DNA from: Nymphaea colorata
Lineage: Eukaryota > Streptophyta > Magnoliopsida > Nymphaeales > Nymphaeaceae
Reading direction: 5' to 3'
Assembly (NCBI RefSeq): GCF_008831285.2
Contig: NC_045146.1
Location: 18,677,289-18,741,288, forward strand
Length of the DNA stretch: 64,000 nt
This document shows, piece by piece, positions 39,422 through 50,642 of this stretch. The position numbers and the translations under genes were made by a program. How positions within the stretch are numbered: the stretch's first letter is position 1; the number at the start of each line of letters is the position of its first letter. A model generated the notes under the pieces. It saw nothing but the letters and a program-made list of their open reading frames with translations. It had not been told where the DNA came from and made no database searches.

Positions 39422-39869
39422 CTCTTTCCCCTTAATTCTATGGTCCAAACATGGACCTTGCTTTAAGTGGAATCCCTCAACTTGGTATTAGCGCTCAATC
39501 TCATAAAACTAAGAAAAGATAGTAATTATTATGCAAAGATAATAAGAATTACAAGAATCAAACCACCGTTGTAGGCATTCCTACATTAGCTGCTCAAAAA
39601 GAAAATGAGATAATCAACCAAAAAAATTGCATTCCTTTCTACACACAAAATTCCGAGAAATGTGCAAAAAATCTTAGTGCAAAACAAAAAGTTCATAGAA
39701 GAATTGTATTCCTACAGACAGAGTTCAGATCCAATGAACCCCACGCGAGTCTGAGCTGACTCAGCTGAGAGGGTTTTAGCACGCAAGGTCTCTGCCTTCT
39801 GTTCTGTCTCCTTCCTAAGTCTCCTTCCTAAGAAGAAAAGGAATCGCGAACTGGAGAAAGGCGAGCGAA
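39422..39869 (+). promoter_or_regulatory. Upstream region of the NFD6-like gene
   Basis: 448 bp between the hAT element and the start codon. The last 150 bp are GC-richer and carry the presumed leader. No TATA box was identified with confidence. Confidence 0.35.
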
Positions 39870-41030
39870 ATGGCATCCGCTGCCTGTGCCAGGAGAGTGG
39901 TTCGTTCCTCGTTAGGAAGCAGCAGCTGCAGGGCATTCATCGGAGCGAGAAGCACCGGTGTGACTGCCTCCTCCCCATCAGTCGCTCGCTTCCCTCTCCT
40001 GCGGCGGCAGTCCAATGTCTCATGGTCAGCCATCGATCTTCCTTTTTCTCTTTTTTTCCTTATAACATGTTAGGATCCTTTCACCACTCTTGTTTCTCTG
40101 TTCTTTCCCGTACCACCAGATTCTCTTTAGCGCTCCACGAAAAGCCATTATTAGAAAATGTGCTGTTTAATTCTTAACTGCTTCCCTGTTTGGGTTGGAA
40201 GAATAGTCGCTTCTGCTTTCGTTGGTATATGCCTCTCCAGTTTTTCCTGTTAGAGCTTGACTTTGAGTTGATTTTATTGAAATTCCCCTATTCCTTTCTT
40301 TGCTGTAGCCTTCCTAGAGTTTTGGGTCCTGTTTCTTCTTTGATGCCTCTGCACACCGCAACTGCAACGGCTTTGATGACTTCCATGCTTTCTGTGAAGT
40401 CTAGGAACTGGGGGTGGCTGTCAGAAGGTACCATCCTTGCTTTCTTCTTCTTCCCTTGGGTCTCCCTTTGCTGCCTTTCATGATTTTGTTTTTGGATTTA
40501 TTCCTGATTGATGAAATGACTTAAATCCTGGTTGTTTCCTTCGCTTTCGCCATTCTGTTATGTGTATATTTTTCTTATGATCACCAGTTACTTGAATTTA
40601 TTTTTATGTTCTAATAATTTGTTTTCTTTATGGATTTCATGGATAATGGTGCTAATTTATAACTATTTGAATTGTGTTACATATGCCTGTTACCTTCGAA
40701 GTTAAACTTTTTCTTTCTTTTAGCTCATCATGCTTTAATATGGGCTGGTTTTGGTAGGTGCACTAAACAAACCAAGCTGATTCCCAGCATTTTAAGGTAT
40801 GTTCATCATAGAGACCCTTAGCTGCTGGTAAAAAAGTTTGGAGTCTCAATTTTGCTTATCAATGATATATGTAGATATTCTGTCCAGGAGCAAGAATTGT
40901 AGTTTAAGCATACTACCTTATCCGAATGATACTTGTTGAAAGCATTGTGTGACATGTGGTTGCTAAATTTGATATGTTTTGGTTGCAAACTTTTGACAGC
41001 TTCTGGTTGGTGTTACTTTTGCTTTGCCTG

Positions 41031-41078
<48 letters not shown>

Positions 41079-42957
41079 TATATATAATATACATACATAT
41101 TTTGATGTATTCTCAAGCTCTGTGTTGAACAATGGTTCTGTACACAAAGGCTTTTCATGTAAAAGATATATCTTCGAATATGAGCAAGGCTTGGTGTTAT
41201 GCTGACAGGTTGGACTATTACAAATTTATTCCAATTAGCAGCTGTGTCTATATGTCAATGTGTTCCTGTGTGTGTGTGTATGTGTGCACCCCAGTTCAGT
41301 AAAGAATCTGTAGTGAGTGTGGAGGGTGGGCATGGGGGGTGATACTGAATCAACAGATTTTCATCTGAATTGGTAAAGCTTGGGTTGGATTGGCATATTC
41401 AATCCAAATTGGACAATCCTCCCCAGGTCTATGTTTTCTTAAACTGCTTCTTCCACAACCAAATCCAAACTAACAAAATGTTGAATTGAGTCTTACCAGT
41501 CCCTACTGGGGTTATTACTCATTTTTGTACTCACTGTTTATGTTCCAATTATTTCTACAATGAGAGAAAGAAAGGAAATTCTCTTTTCTTATTTGGAAGG
41601 ATATCATACCATAGCTATCCATGACTATTTATGTCTATAGGATGACCACTTGATGAACAAATGGCTGATTCTACTGGAAGGATTCCTCTTTGGCTGATAC
41701 TGATAGGCACTCTAACTGGTATTCTTGTGATTGGTTTAATTGGTGTTTTCTTCGAGGGCGCATAGTTCGAATTGAGATCTGCCCTGTAGTAATCAGATGA
41801 ATCATACTGTAGACATGAAAGAGTAAAAACTCAGCAGGACCTGACCTTTCCTTATATGTATTTGAGGTCCCGTTGAGTTCTTACACTTTGACCGAGACCT
41901 TGATCCATTCCATAAGAGGGGAGAGGCATTGGGCACTTCCTATTAACCTGCTCTAACACACATGCCAAACCGTAAGGGTGAAAGAGTCCACCCTTCTATC
42001 GCTGCCTTGCTGGATTTATTTGCCAAAACTATAGTTTGCCAGAGATTTTCCTGTTGACTGTTGTGTCTACTGCCTCCTTTTAATTATTCTTCTTCCCTGT
42101 ATCTTTTTGTGCTCCCCCTTCTCCTGAGTAAAAAGAGTACCAATGTGCCATGAATAAACAGTATGGTTCTTTTTTCTTATAATATGATTCAAGCTCATTT
42201 CCAAATCCTTTTGTAAACCAATTTGATGCAATGAAAAGAAGGTTTTACAACATTGACTCAGAATCTTTAGTTACTAGATAACTAATGTGTGCATGCCTAT
42301 TCATTGTCAGTTAATGTTCTTTGTCCTTTTTTTTTTGACCTTTTTTTCGGAATCTGTCTTTTTGGATAAATATGTTAGGCCGTACTAGGCGACAGATTCC
42401 AGAAAAAGCTCTAGCCCAGAAAAAGCTCTACTCAGGGCCTAGTGGGTTCTAATTGGCAGATTATATGAGGAAGAGAAAAGAAGAGGGAAGAAAGTAAATG
42501 GTGGGGTTTTTGAAGTTCCTCTACCTCAAACAATATACTAGAAGATTGAACTAGCAGAATAAAAAAAATTTGTAGCGTTAAAATTTTTTAAAAGATCTTG
42601 AGGCACCTAGGTACCTTGGCCTAGGCAAGCTATCGCCCAGCACCTAGGTGGGCGCCTGACGACACTTTTGACCACACTGTAATCTACTCTCTGCACAGCA
42701 ACTTTAGTTTGTCATATGTGCTAGATAATCAATAGTAGATTTTCAGAGAACAGTCTTTGTTACGTATTAAAAATGTTATATGCTATATTGCATTCTTGGA
42801 TTCTTACCTGTCCGGTTTTGACAGTTCATATGATTCCAGAAGATGGTCTACAATTGGATGATTTTCCATGCATTATAATTTGATTGGCCTTTACTTTAAT
42901 CTCAGCTGGATGAATCACCTCTTTTATTTCATTACAGGTTTTGCTACACCACTGTAA
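39870..42957 (+). CDS. NFD6-like small organelle-targeted protein
   Basis: Three exons, 39870-40024, 40309-40427 and 42938-42957, with GT-AG borders and matching phases, give 97 aa. Residues 1-50 are rich in Ala, Arg and Ser with almost no acidic residues, as expected of a mitochondrial or plastid transit peptide. The conserved core is [18 protein letters not shown] followed by MTSMLSV and WLSEGFATPL at the C-terminus. This matches the NUCLEAR FUSION DEFECTIVE 6 family of small plant proteins, of which the Arabidopsis member is needed for polar nuclear fusion in the female gametophyte; the molecular activity is unknown. The last exon contributes only the final seven residues, completing a Gly codon. 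Intron 2 is 2.5 kb and carries decayed plastid DNA. Alternative last exons are common in this family, so other C-termini may exist. Confidence 0.85.
41034..41090 (+). repeat. (AC)n(AT)n compound microsatellite
   Basis: About 15 AC units pass into AT/AG-interrupted AT units, in intron 2 of the NFD6-like gene. Confidence 0.95.
41450..41563 (+). pseudogene. psbL: psbL pseudogene (plastid-derived)
   Basis: The sequence aligns with the whole length of plastid psbL (photosystem II protein L, 38 aa), including the conserved run around ACAAAATGTTGAATTGA and TTACTCATTTTTGTACT. The start codon position is CTT instead of ATG or ACG, a codon near position 8 has become TAA, and single-base deletions shift the frame near the middle and the end. 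It cannot make a protein. Confidence 0.85.
41661..41789 (+). pseudogene. psbJ: psbJ pseudogene (plastid-derived)
   Basis: Reads [20 protein letters not shown] and on to LIGVFF, clearly photosystem II protein J (normally 40 aa). A 6-bp duplication (CTGATA) adds two residues. A Tyr codon has become TAG at 41763-41765, cutting the frame to 34 codons, and the original stop is still visible at 41787-41789 in the same frame. It is not a functional nuclear gene. Confidence 0.9.
42340..42680. repeat. Repeat rich in CTAGG words
   Basis: Words GGCCGTACTAGGCGAC, GGGCCTAGTGGG, GGCACCTAGG and CACCTAGGTGGGCGCC recur, and TTTTGACC occurs near both edges. This resembles widespread plant non-autonomous repeats with the GCCTAGGCG theme. 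Ends are unresolved. It lies in intron 2 of the NFD6-like gene. Confidence 0.35.
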
Positions 42958-43802
42958 CATGGCCGGACTAGTGATACTGTGATGGGATCTGTGGGATTAG
43001 TGAACTCAGTTTTGTAATCAGTGGTATTTGCCCATTGAAGAATATGTTTCTAGCTTCAGAAGCAATGTTGCTTGTCTGAGTACTTAAATCCAGAAAAAAC
43101 GTTTGGAGGATGCTGATGGTTGCTAGCTTTTCTAGCCAAAATTGTCAGCTGCTATACTCATCCAAGAATAAAATTCATGTCCACTTTGTTTCTTTGTTTG
43201 TTTTTTTTTTGGATGCACATGGAGAAAGGACAACGGTTAAATTTACTGAGGAATGGAATTTGATCTGCAAACTTTCTACTACCTATTTTAGTATGAAAGA
43301 GGTGCAAATTTCAGAACATAATGTCAGATGCAATTCTTTGAACCTCTGCCGTTAACATTTTCTTTGGCAGAAAGCTCAACGGGTGTGGCTATTGTGGTTG
43401 GAATTGGTCTTTCCTGATTCAAACAATTTTAGGTAAAACTATCAGACACGAACTTTAAATTGAATACCGTCCTCCCATCAAGCTTTTTATCATTACCTAT
43501 ATCATCCTTTTAAGTTTAAAAGCGTTCGTTATTCTTGTTAAAAGATTTAGAAGATTAATGTAACTTTCACAGCCTGATTTAGTTGAAGTGGTATTAGGAG
43601 ACAATGATAGAGGTAGCAGGCCTCCAGTGAGCCGCTCTAAGCAAATGCTGGGCCAGCATTGTACAACTTGGAATTGGATAAGAAGGTGAATGCCCAAATG
43701 ATAGTTTATATTAAGTTTGTTGCAGTTGACAGCCTTCCACCTAAGTCACATGGGTATATTTGATCACTTTGGTCTAACACGCAAGATCAAATGCACCTTT
43801 CC

Positions 43803-43921
43803 AAGAACAGAAATTTGCCGATGGGAACTTTAAAGCCGTCGGTAATTCAATTCTCGATGGCTTTCCGGGTTCTTTTCCGACGGCCCTGGCCGTCTTCAAA
43901 AAGCAATATTCTTATATAGTG
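43803..43921. mobile_element. Fragment of a CACTA (EnSpm) element end
   Basis: Ends with TAGTG at 43917-43921, i.e. CACTA on the minus strand. Inverted subterminal words follow inwards: GGCCGTC (43888-43894), CCGACGGCC (43877-43885) and GCCGTCGG (43835-43842), typical of plant CACTA termini. The opposite end was not found, so the element is truncated. Confidence 0.5.
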
Positions 43922-45185
43922 ATTAAAGATGTTGCGACTGATCTCCCCATGCTCTGAGATGTTGCGACTTGAGATGAGATGAAATTGTCATGACTCATGA
44001 GGTGTGTGAAGAATAGCAGCAGAATGCAATAGCCGATCTATCACCACCCACAGACGAGGCACTAATCTGATATGTTGTATGAATGGATCATCCCATTCAT
44101 GAGAAAGTGTCACCAATGACATTATGACAAATCTACGTTCCCCAGAGGCGAAACTCTTAGCAGAAATGACAGCAAACGATACATATAGTAAGAAAACTCC
44201 CCGTATCCCAGTGCTGATCAGCTTGGATATTTGACCTCCATATTACTAAACAATTCATTAGAGAAGGAGCATTGGTCTTCACTCGGGCAATGAAATTTCC
44301 TCCTGCGCACCGGATACCTCGCGGTTGGCTTATAAAAATTCATTCCACAAAGGCAAAATAATGTTTGCCGAATGAACCCATTTCGTATTGGTTTCGCAAA
44401 TAGTTCAACCACAAGTTTACATATTTTCGTATTAGTGCTATCTTTTAACTATGAACTTACATATTTATAACCCATCACCATAATTTTTGATTCCCAACGA
44501 CTGCCAACTATTCTTCTTATCGTAGTAACGAAAAGGCAAAAAAACAAACGGAAATCTGCAACAAGGTAGTGTGAAAGTGTATGTTTCGATACAGAATATT
44601 GCCAAAAGTCCGGTGGACGCCATTTTCTCCGTCGACAGAGCTTAGTCGAAAGTAAGCATCCGAACAAGATTGACTTGGAAAAGACTTCAAAAACATGTCT
44701 CCGAGTGAAGATGGCGGCGCAGCACACGCCCATTTTTATTTGTTTAAATGTTTTACCCGTATCATATTTGGCGGCCATTTCTCATAGTAACTTGTTAATT
44801 AGTTCAATTATTAATTAAACATTTACGATTGAATAAAAAGTTTCCATTGGAATTACGATTTCATGGTTGCCCCCCTGCTTCAGCTTGTTGTGTTGCCCAA
44901 TTATGTTGTCTGTTCAAACGAGTGCCGTGTGTGATCCGGTCAGTTGCCGGATGACATACTGATTTCAGTTTATTTCCGGACGAAGTTGTGAGGTCTTGTT
45001 GTGAATTAGAGGCCCTATACGGGCTAGTGTATTCATTGGTAGGATAGCGCCAAATGAAATTCTGTAAGGGCAACTTCACTGGCAGAGCCATAAATTTTTA
45101 GCTGAAGAATTAATGTAGGAATAAACAAAATTTTGTGGGTCTGTGTAGGCTACTATGTATAGACTAGAGCTCGTCAAAATGATGG

Positions 45186-45220
<35 letters not shown>

Positions 45221-45398
45221 AAACTAGACTGTTTGAAACATAAAATGAAAGCATCTTTGCTGGAATCAAACTTTAAAGAATAAAATTTTTGAATAATTTA
45301 TATCAAACATATATTAAGTGATCAATGACCATTTTTATAATATTTAAATGTACTTTATTTATTAAAAAACTAATGGATCTTATAGCATTAAAGCTTTG

Positions 45399-45400
<2 letters not shown>

Positions 45401-45472
<72 letters not shown>
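45401..45472. repeat. (AT)36 microsatellite
   Basis: The longest pure AT run in the window. Neighbouring AT runs are at 45188-45217 and 45517-45538. Confidence 0.97.
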
Positions 45473-45473
<1 letters not shown>

Positions 45474-46159
45474 CGGCAAACTACTAACAAAGATATAGAA
45501 TATGGAAACTTTTGTCTATATATATATATATATATATACACGCACAGGCACACACATTATATTAATGGGCTGAAAACTACGGGCAAAGATTTAAAATATA
45601 GGAACTTCGAAGTCTTAATTAGTCGAAGCAGTTCGTGTGGCTTTTGTGCCTTTGACCATTCCAGGGATGCATGAACATAATGTTAAAAATGGATAATTAT
45701 TGGGTCCAGATGGACGATAGTTATCGCTTGCCATGCATCCTTTAAAGGCAGGTGGGCCTTAGCTTTGAATTTTCTGCCATGTTCGAGGCTTGCCCGTCTG
45801 TTGTTTGGACCATTGAAGCCTCGGAGAATGTATATGTTCTAATTCAAGGCGAATAAAAGATGTTCTACAAATCTGTTCTAATTATTAAGCACTAACATAC
45901 TGTTACTGTTGTAAATGCCCTCCAAAGTACACACTGTAAGAAATTCGGCTCTTTCTGACAGAAAGAGAACATTATGTTCCAAGAATTCAGTGTTCCTGCA
46001 AACAAACGTTGCCTCCAGTTTCTTGCTCCCATTCAGCTCCTTATATTTTGTCCCGTGCAGCACCCAAGATTGAACACTTCGATTGAGGTTGAGACCTGAA
46101 ACCGGTGGAAATTGCGAGCAGAGCGACGACCCAATGAATGTCGATAGCAAAATAGAGCT

Positions 46160-49100
46160 ACCAATTAGTTAGTTGGTGCCCGTTTCCAAGCTAAGTTGCT
46201 TAGTAAGAAAACTAAAATCAAATAAAGACTTCTCAAACTGATGCAGGCATGCTTCTATGATTATTTTTTTTTTCAACTTTTTCCTTTTATTGATGTCTAA
46301 TTTGTACATAAAAGAAGGTTTGAACTGGATTCAGCAATTTTTCCCTTGTTCTAACTCTAATATCAATATAAATGGTTTGATTTAGACAAAGGCAAATAGA
46401 GAGGATAGGGGTCTAAATCAAATCATGCACTTTCATATTTTTTTCAATAGAAAATCTCTGTCTTAAAGAGTAGATGTCATTTATGTCTGCATTTATAAGG
46501 AGTCGTGCTTATAGATTGAATTTTAATAATGTGACTGGTAGTCTTATCTAAATGGGACGTTATGATCATGAATCCAGTACCTATATATGGGCTCATTTGA
46601 TTGAAACGCGCGTCACAACATGATGTGTTCTGGGATTGCAAAACTGAGAAAATCAAACAAAAATTAAGTTACTGATGTGCTGCAGAACGTCAGTAAATGT
46701 TTCATCAAGGACTTGTCACTAACGCCTGCCTTCGAGTCAGGCATTTCGTCAGCAAAACTTTTACCTTTGATTATTGGGGTTTACAACTCGCGTTATGTTT
46801 AAGTCAATAAAAACCTGTTTTTTTTTTTAATTTTTTAGTGAGGATTCTTCCAAAGGTCTTCAATTCTACAATTCTATTGGCCAATGAGTCTGATTTTGAA
46901 ACAATCACCACTCACCAACTTAATGCCTAATGGTACATGACTTAGGAGATCCGGGAAAAATCAAGACCATCTCCGTTCAAGTTTCCTACCATCTTCTAAT
47001 TTGTTTCTTGAGCTTGAGTTTTAGAATTTGTGCAAACTCAAATTTACGGAGGAATTGGAGTTTCACTTTCATTACCTTCTTATCACCATGATATTCTTGC
47101 TTGAGAATAGTCTAAGCTTCATTTAAACGCACCAGCAATTCGAGGAAAGATAGTCTCACTTACAGCTTGTTGAAGAACAAGCAAGACTTTTGAATCATTC
47201 TTCCGTTGCTTTCTTGATTCAACTGTCTTTTCTCATTGTTTTGAGTTTTTTGCACTTTCTATATAGCCATTCTCAACTAAATCACAAAGATCTTGTGACA
47301 AAAAGAAAGTCTTCATTTTTATGCTCCAAAAACCATAATTATCACCACTAAATACAGGTATGAACGATTAAAAAATATTCGAAGTGGACACGCCATTAGC
47401 CATAATGAACAAAAATTTCCCACAGAAATTTTGTCGAACAAGTTATGTGCAGACTTTACCTTGCAGGATTCTCTTTTGCACTTTTACCAGCAATCACGAC
47501 AACACAATCGACCTGGCTTTGATACCACTGTTAGCAAAAGGAATGACCTGCCTGCATAACTTCTTCTTGTGCTCCTGTGAATGACACAACAAAAGAACAC
47601 AACACAAGCACCCCAACACCTTCGACAATAACTACTTCTAGGGGCTCATCAACAGAAGGGGGCTCCTCCACTCCGACCAGGTCCTCTTCAACGGCGGCGC
47701 CACAGACTCCATCGTCACCACCTACAGCAACGATGCCAACACCTTCAGCAATGACCTCGCCAACGCCATGATCAAGATGGGAAATCTCAACCCGCTCACC
47801 GGAACCCAAGGTGAAGTGAGGCTCAATTGCAGGAGAGTCAACTAAAACCAACATAATGGGATGTATGGAACTCTTTAGTCACCCTACCCATAGCAGTTAA
47901 GTTATGTTCCTGGAAAAGAATTCTCCGGCAGGCTGAAGTTGTGCTTTGTGCTGCCATTTTCTTCGTTCTATCTCTTGGTGGAGCTTGACATGGTGTTTCA
48001 ATTGCACCATTGTACTGTTATGCATTTTGTGCGGTTTCGTGTTCTTGATTCTCTGATTTGAGGAGTTTTCCTTGCCATCAACAGATCTTCTACAAAATAC
48101 AACCACTGAAAATTGTGTTAGCACATCAATTTTACTTTTGGTTTCAGTAAAATTAAAATTGTAATGCTATAAAATTTGAATCATGCCGCTGCCTATTCAA
48201 TCGACACTTTGTCATGGTTTCCATTGTGGACGTTTAATTTTCGTCTATCCTTGTCAAATTTTTTGAATCTTATATCGAACCAATAGTTCGGTTGACCAGC
48301 ACAAATTCGTCCCCCAGGATAAGGACCGATTGAATTAAAAGAAACTGAGTGCCAAAATTTACAGAAAAAGAAGTTTTATGACTTATCTTTGGTTTAAGAT
48401 CACAATTCATTTACAGTCAGGAATTAAGTTGGGGACCCAGTTCCAAGCTATGTTGCTAATATCATGAGTTACCGAACTCTGCCGACAATCAACGCTTAGT
48501 GAGAAACTAAAATCAGAAGAGACTCTCCTAGAATTGATGCAAGGTCTGATTCAATTGACTTAACGTCGCAACTTTCCATGCTTTTTTTTTCCAACTTTTT
48601 TCTTTTGTTGCTACCTATTTTTCTAAATAAAATATTATTTTTTAATTCTGAATTGGAATAGACCAGTTTTGGTACTCAATTTGACTAGTGGCAGAAGCAC
48701 ATGTGGACTTGTGGGTGCAGTTGCCCACACATTTTCACGAAAACTATTTATTTGCATAAATTGGTTGTTTGCAAACATGTGCTTGTTCTTGGCAGGTTAA
48801 GTGTTTCTTGAATTAGTGTCCCTCAACCAAAAATTTTTGGGTTTCTGCCGCCAGTTTTGACAAACAATAATAGAAGGAGACCTATTGATAATGAACCTTA
48901 TAGGAAGTGGGATTTGGGGTCCATACAAGTTCTCCATAACATTACTGCTTTTACTTTGGACGCTCAGCCATTCTTAGTTCAGCAGCCTTCTAAATAATGC
49001 AAAAATGGTCATATATGCTGTACTGGCGCATGAAAATTTCATGCGCAAGTACGATTAATGACAAAAATGCTTTTGTTTGAATAGAAAAAAAAATTCTTTT

Positions 49101-49281
49101 GTACAGGCAAGAAAAGAAATCGGAAAAAGTGAAAAGACTCAAGAGAACATTTATTTTCCTAGAATTTCAGAAATATCTCTTTTTTCCTTTTGGTGTATGT
49201 ATGTTGCGTGCACCGACCACACAACTCAAACTCTAAATAATAATCATATGTTCTAAATTAAAACATGTTCAAATATTTCAT

Positions 49282-49329
<48 letters not shown>

Positions 49330-49700
49330 TAAAACAAAAGTTCTTGCATGTCTTGAGAGAGTTTATTGTCATTTATGTTTACATGAATAAGGACTCATGG
49401 TTATTGGTTAGATCTTAATAATGTGAATGGCAGTCTTATCTAAAGGGGCTATGAACGTGAATATATCCAAGGATGTATGATTCGATTTGATTGAAACAAC
49501 ACAACATTATTATGCGATATAGGATTGCTACGAACTTAAAGATAAAGGGGATCCTTCCCAAAAAATTTTCTGTGTTTTAGTAGCCGAAGAGTCCGATTTT
49601 GAAAGAATCACCAACTTAGTGGTAAATCAAGACTATCTTACCATCATTTTTCATTAGTTTTTTGGGTTTGAGTTCCAGAACTCATGCAAACTGAATCACT
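46160..49700. repeat. Diverged segmental duplication flanking a peroxidase pseudogene
   Basis: Three blocks occur twice in the same order. Block A is 46170-46325 and 48426-48640 (shared CTAAAATCA, TTGATGCA/CTGATGCA, CCAACTTTTTTC-like words). Block B is 46466-46640 and 49356-49530 (GTCATTTATGT, TTAATAATGTGA, GTCTTATCTAAA, GATTGAAAC). Block C is 46840-47045 and 49548-49700 (GATTTTGAAA, AATCAAGAC, AACTCA). Spacings differ, so indels followed the duplication. The peroxidase pseudogene lies after the first copy. Confidence 0.6.
47467..47845 (+). pseudogene. Class III peroxidase pseudogene, last exon only
   Basis: After an acceptor-like TTGCAG the frame reads RILFCTFTSNHDNTIDLAL and ends with clear class III (secretory) peroxidase C-terminal blocks: [39 protein letters not shown] and [11 protein letters not shown] before a TAA at 47843-47845. 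Two in-frame nonsense codons interrupt it: TGA at 47582-47584 and TAG at 47639-47641, the latter in the conserved NYF(K)GL site. No upstream exons with the distal or proximal haem histidines were found, so this is a remnant. Functional relatives are secreted, haem-binding enzymes that oxidise phenolics in the cell wall or vacuole. The second half is well preserved, suggesting fairly recent decay. Confidence 0.9.
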
Positions 49701-50246
49701 TAAATGATGGCCCTTAAAAGCTTATCTCATAGGGGATGGCACAACGGTTGGATTGGAGACTATAGGCAGCCAGTTCCTGCTTCTAACTTATGCTTCAAAC
49801 TTCCCTGGTGTCATCTTTCTCTACTGCAAAACCGATATGTAAAGTAACACATACCGGAGCTTCGGCATTCCCTTGAACATTGGGATTTCCTCTGGTGCAG
49901 CCGATAGTCCTCAAAACTTTTCTAAATTACCTTTTCTGCTGTATCTATCAATCTACATCTAGATATCAATGTCCACTTGTTGTCTGTTCATAGTACTGAA
50001 CAAGTATTCAGTCAGAGCCAGCCATGAGGAACAGACAAAGTGATAAGAAATTAATGATATATATGGACAAAGGCCTAAAGTTCACACCACTAATTATGAG
50101 CCCAGACGCAGCAATTAAGCCTGGGAAATGAGCCATCCAGTTCATCGACTTTTCTTTGAGTAGTCTGAACTTGGCTTGTGCCCGTCACAAGCCGATCAAG
50201 ACAACGCCATTTACCGGCGAATTTGGCTGTCTCCCTTGTCTACTAC
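47846..50246. other. Gene-free stretch
   Basis: Holds the second copy of the duplicated blocks and an (AT)n run at 49287-49324. No gene is visible. Confidence 0.5.
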
Positions 50247-50642
50247 TAGGGATGTCAATATATCCGATTTGAATCGGATATCTGACCGATCCGATCCGAA
50301 AAAACGGATATGGATAAAAATTTAATATCCGATTAAGAAATCGGATCGGATTCGGATTTAATAAATGACATCCTATCGGATTCGGATTCGGATTCGGATA
50401 TACATGAATATCGGATCGGATTCAGTTTTAGACAAATATCCTCTATCTAATACTTGAAAAATGACAAAATTCGGTTCAAAATTCAGATTCGGATTGTAAA
50501 ATCGGATTTCGGATTCGGATTCGGATATGACTTTGCTTTATCCGAATTTGAATCCAAATCCGAATCCGAATATATGAATATCAGAAAAAACGGATATGAT
50601 TGAAGATGTATCCGATCCGAATCCGATCCATTGACATTCTTA
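50247..50642. mobile_element. hAT MITE with CGGAT subterminal repeats, 396 bp
   Basis: Starts TAGGGATGTCAATATATCCG; the complement of the right end reads TAAGAATGTCAATGGATCGG. Perfect duplication TCTACTAC at 50239-50246 and 50643-50650. The interior is almost entirely GGATTCGGAT-type repeats in inverted orientation in the two halves, so the element can fold back. Same family as the 4.57-kb element at 59096. Confidence 0.85.

Larger units (their letters stand above)
41450..41960 (+). other. Nuclear plastid DNA insertion (psbL-psbJ segment)
   Basis: A degraded but colinear copy of the plastid psbL-spacer-psbJ-3' region lies in intron 2 of the NFD6-like gene. Signals in order: psbL-like sequence at 41450-41563, psbJ-like sequence at 41661-41789, and an imperfect hairpin (AACTCAGCAGGACC ... 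GGTCCCGTTGAGTT, about 41829-41881) resembling the psbJ 3' stem-loop. Many substitutions and small indels indicate an old transfer. The right limit is uncertain, and psbF, expected upstream of psbL, was not seen. Confidence 0.85.
42958..46160. other. Gene-free stretch after the NFD6-like gene
   Basis: Begins with the 3' UTR of the NFD6-like gene. No intact gene follows. It contains a CACTA-type end near 43921 and AT microsatellites at 45188-45217, 45401-45472 and 45517-45538. Open frames on the minus strand at 44218-44412, 44449-44778 and 44861-45091 are unrecognised and probably chance. Confidence 0.5.

Noticed and set aside
41661..41765. psbJ-like frame as a functional nuclear gene
   Set aside because: No transit peptide, a premature stop, and linked decayed psbL and spacer show it is inserted plastid DNA.
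45396..45674. Tyr-Ile repeat open frame
   Set aside because: Translation of an AT microsatellite, not a gene.
47531..47854. Val/Gly/Glu-rich minus-strand open frame of 107 codons
   Set aside because: Antisense shadow of the peroxidase pseudogene, whose plus-strand frame has clear family blocks.
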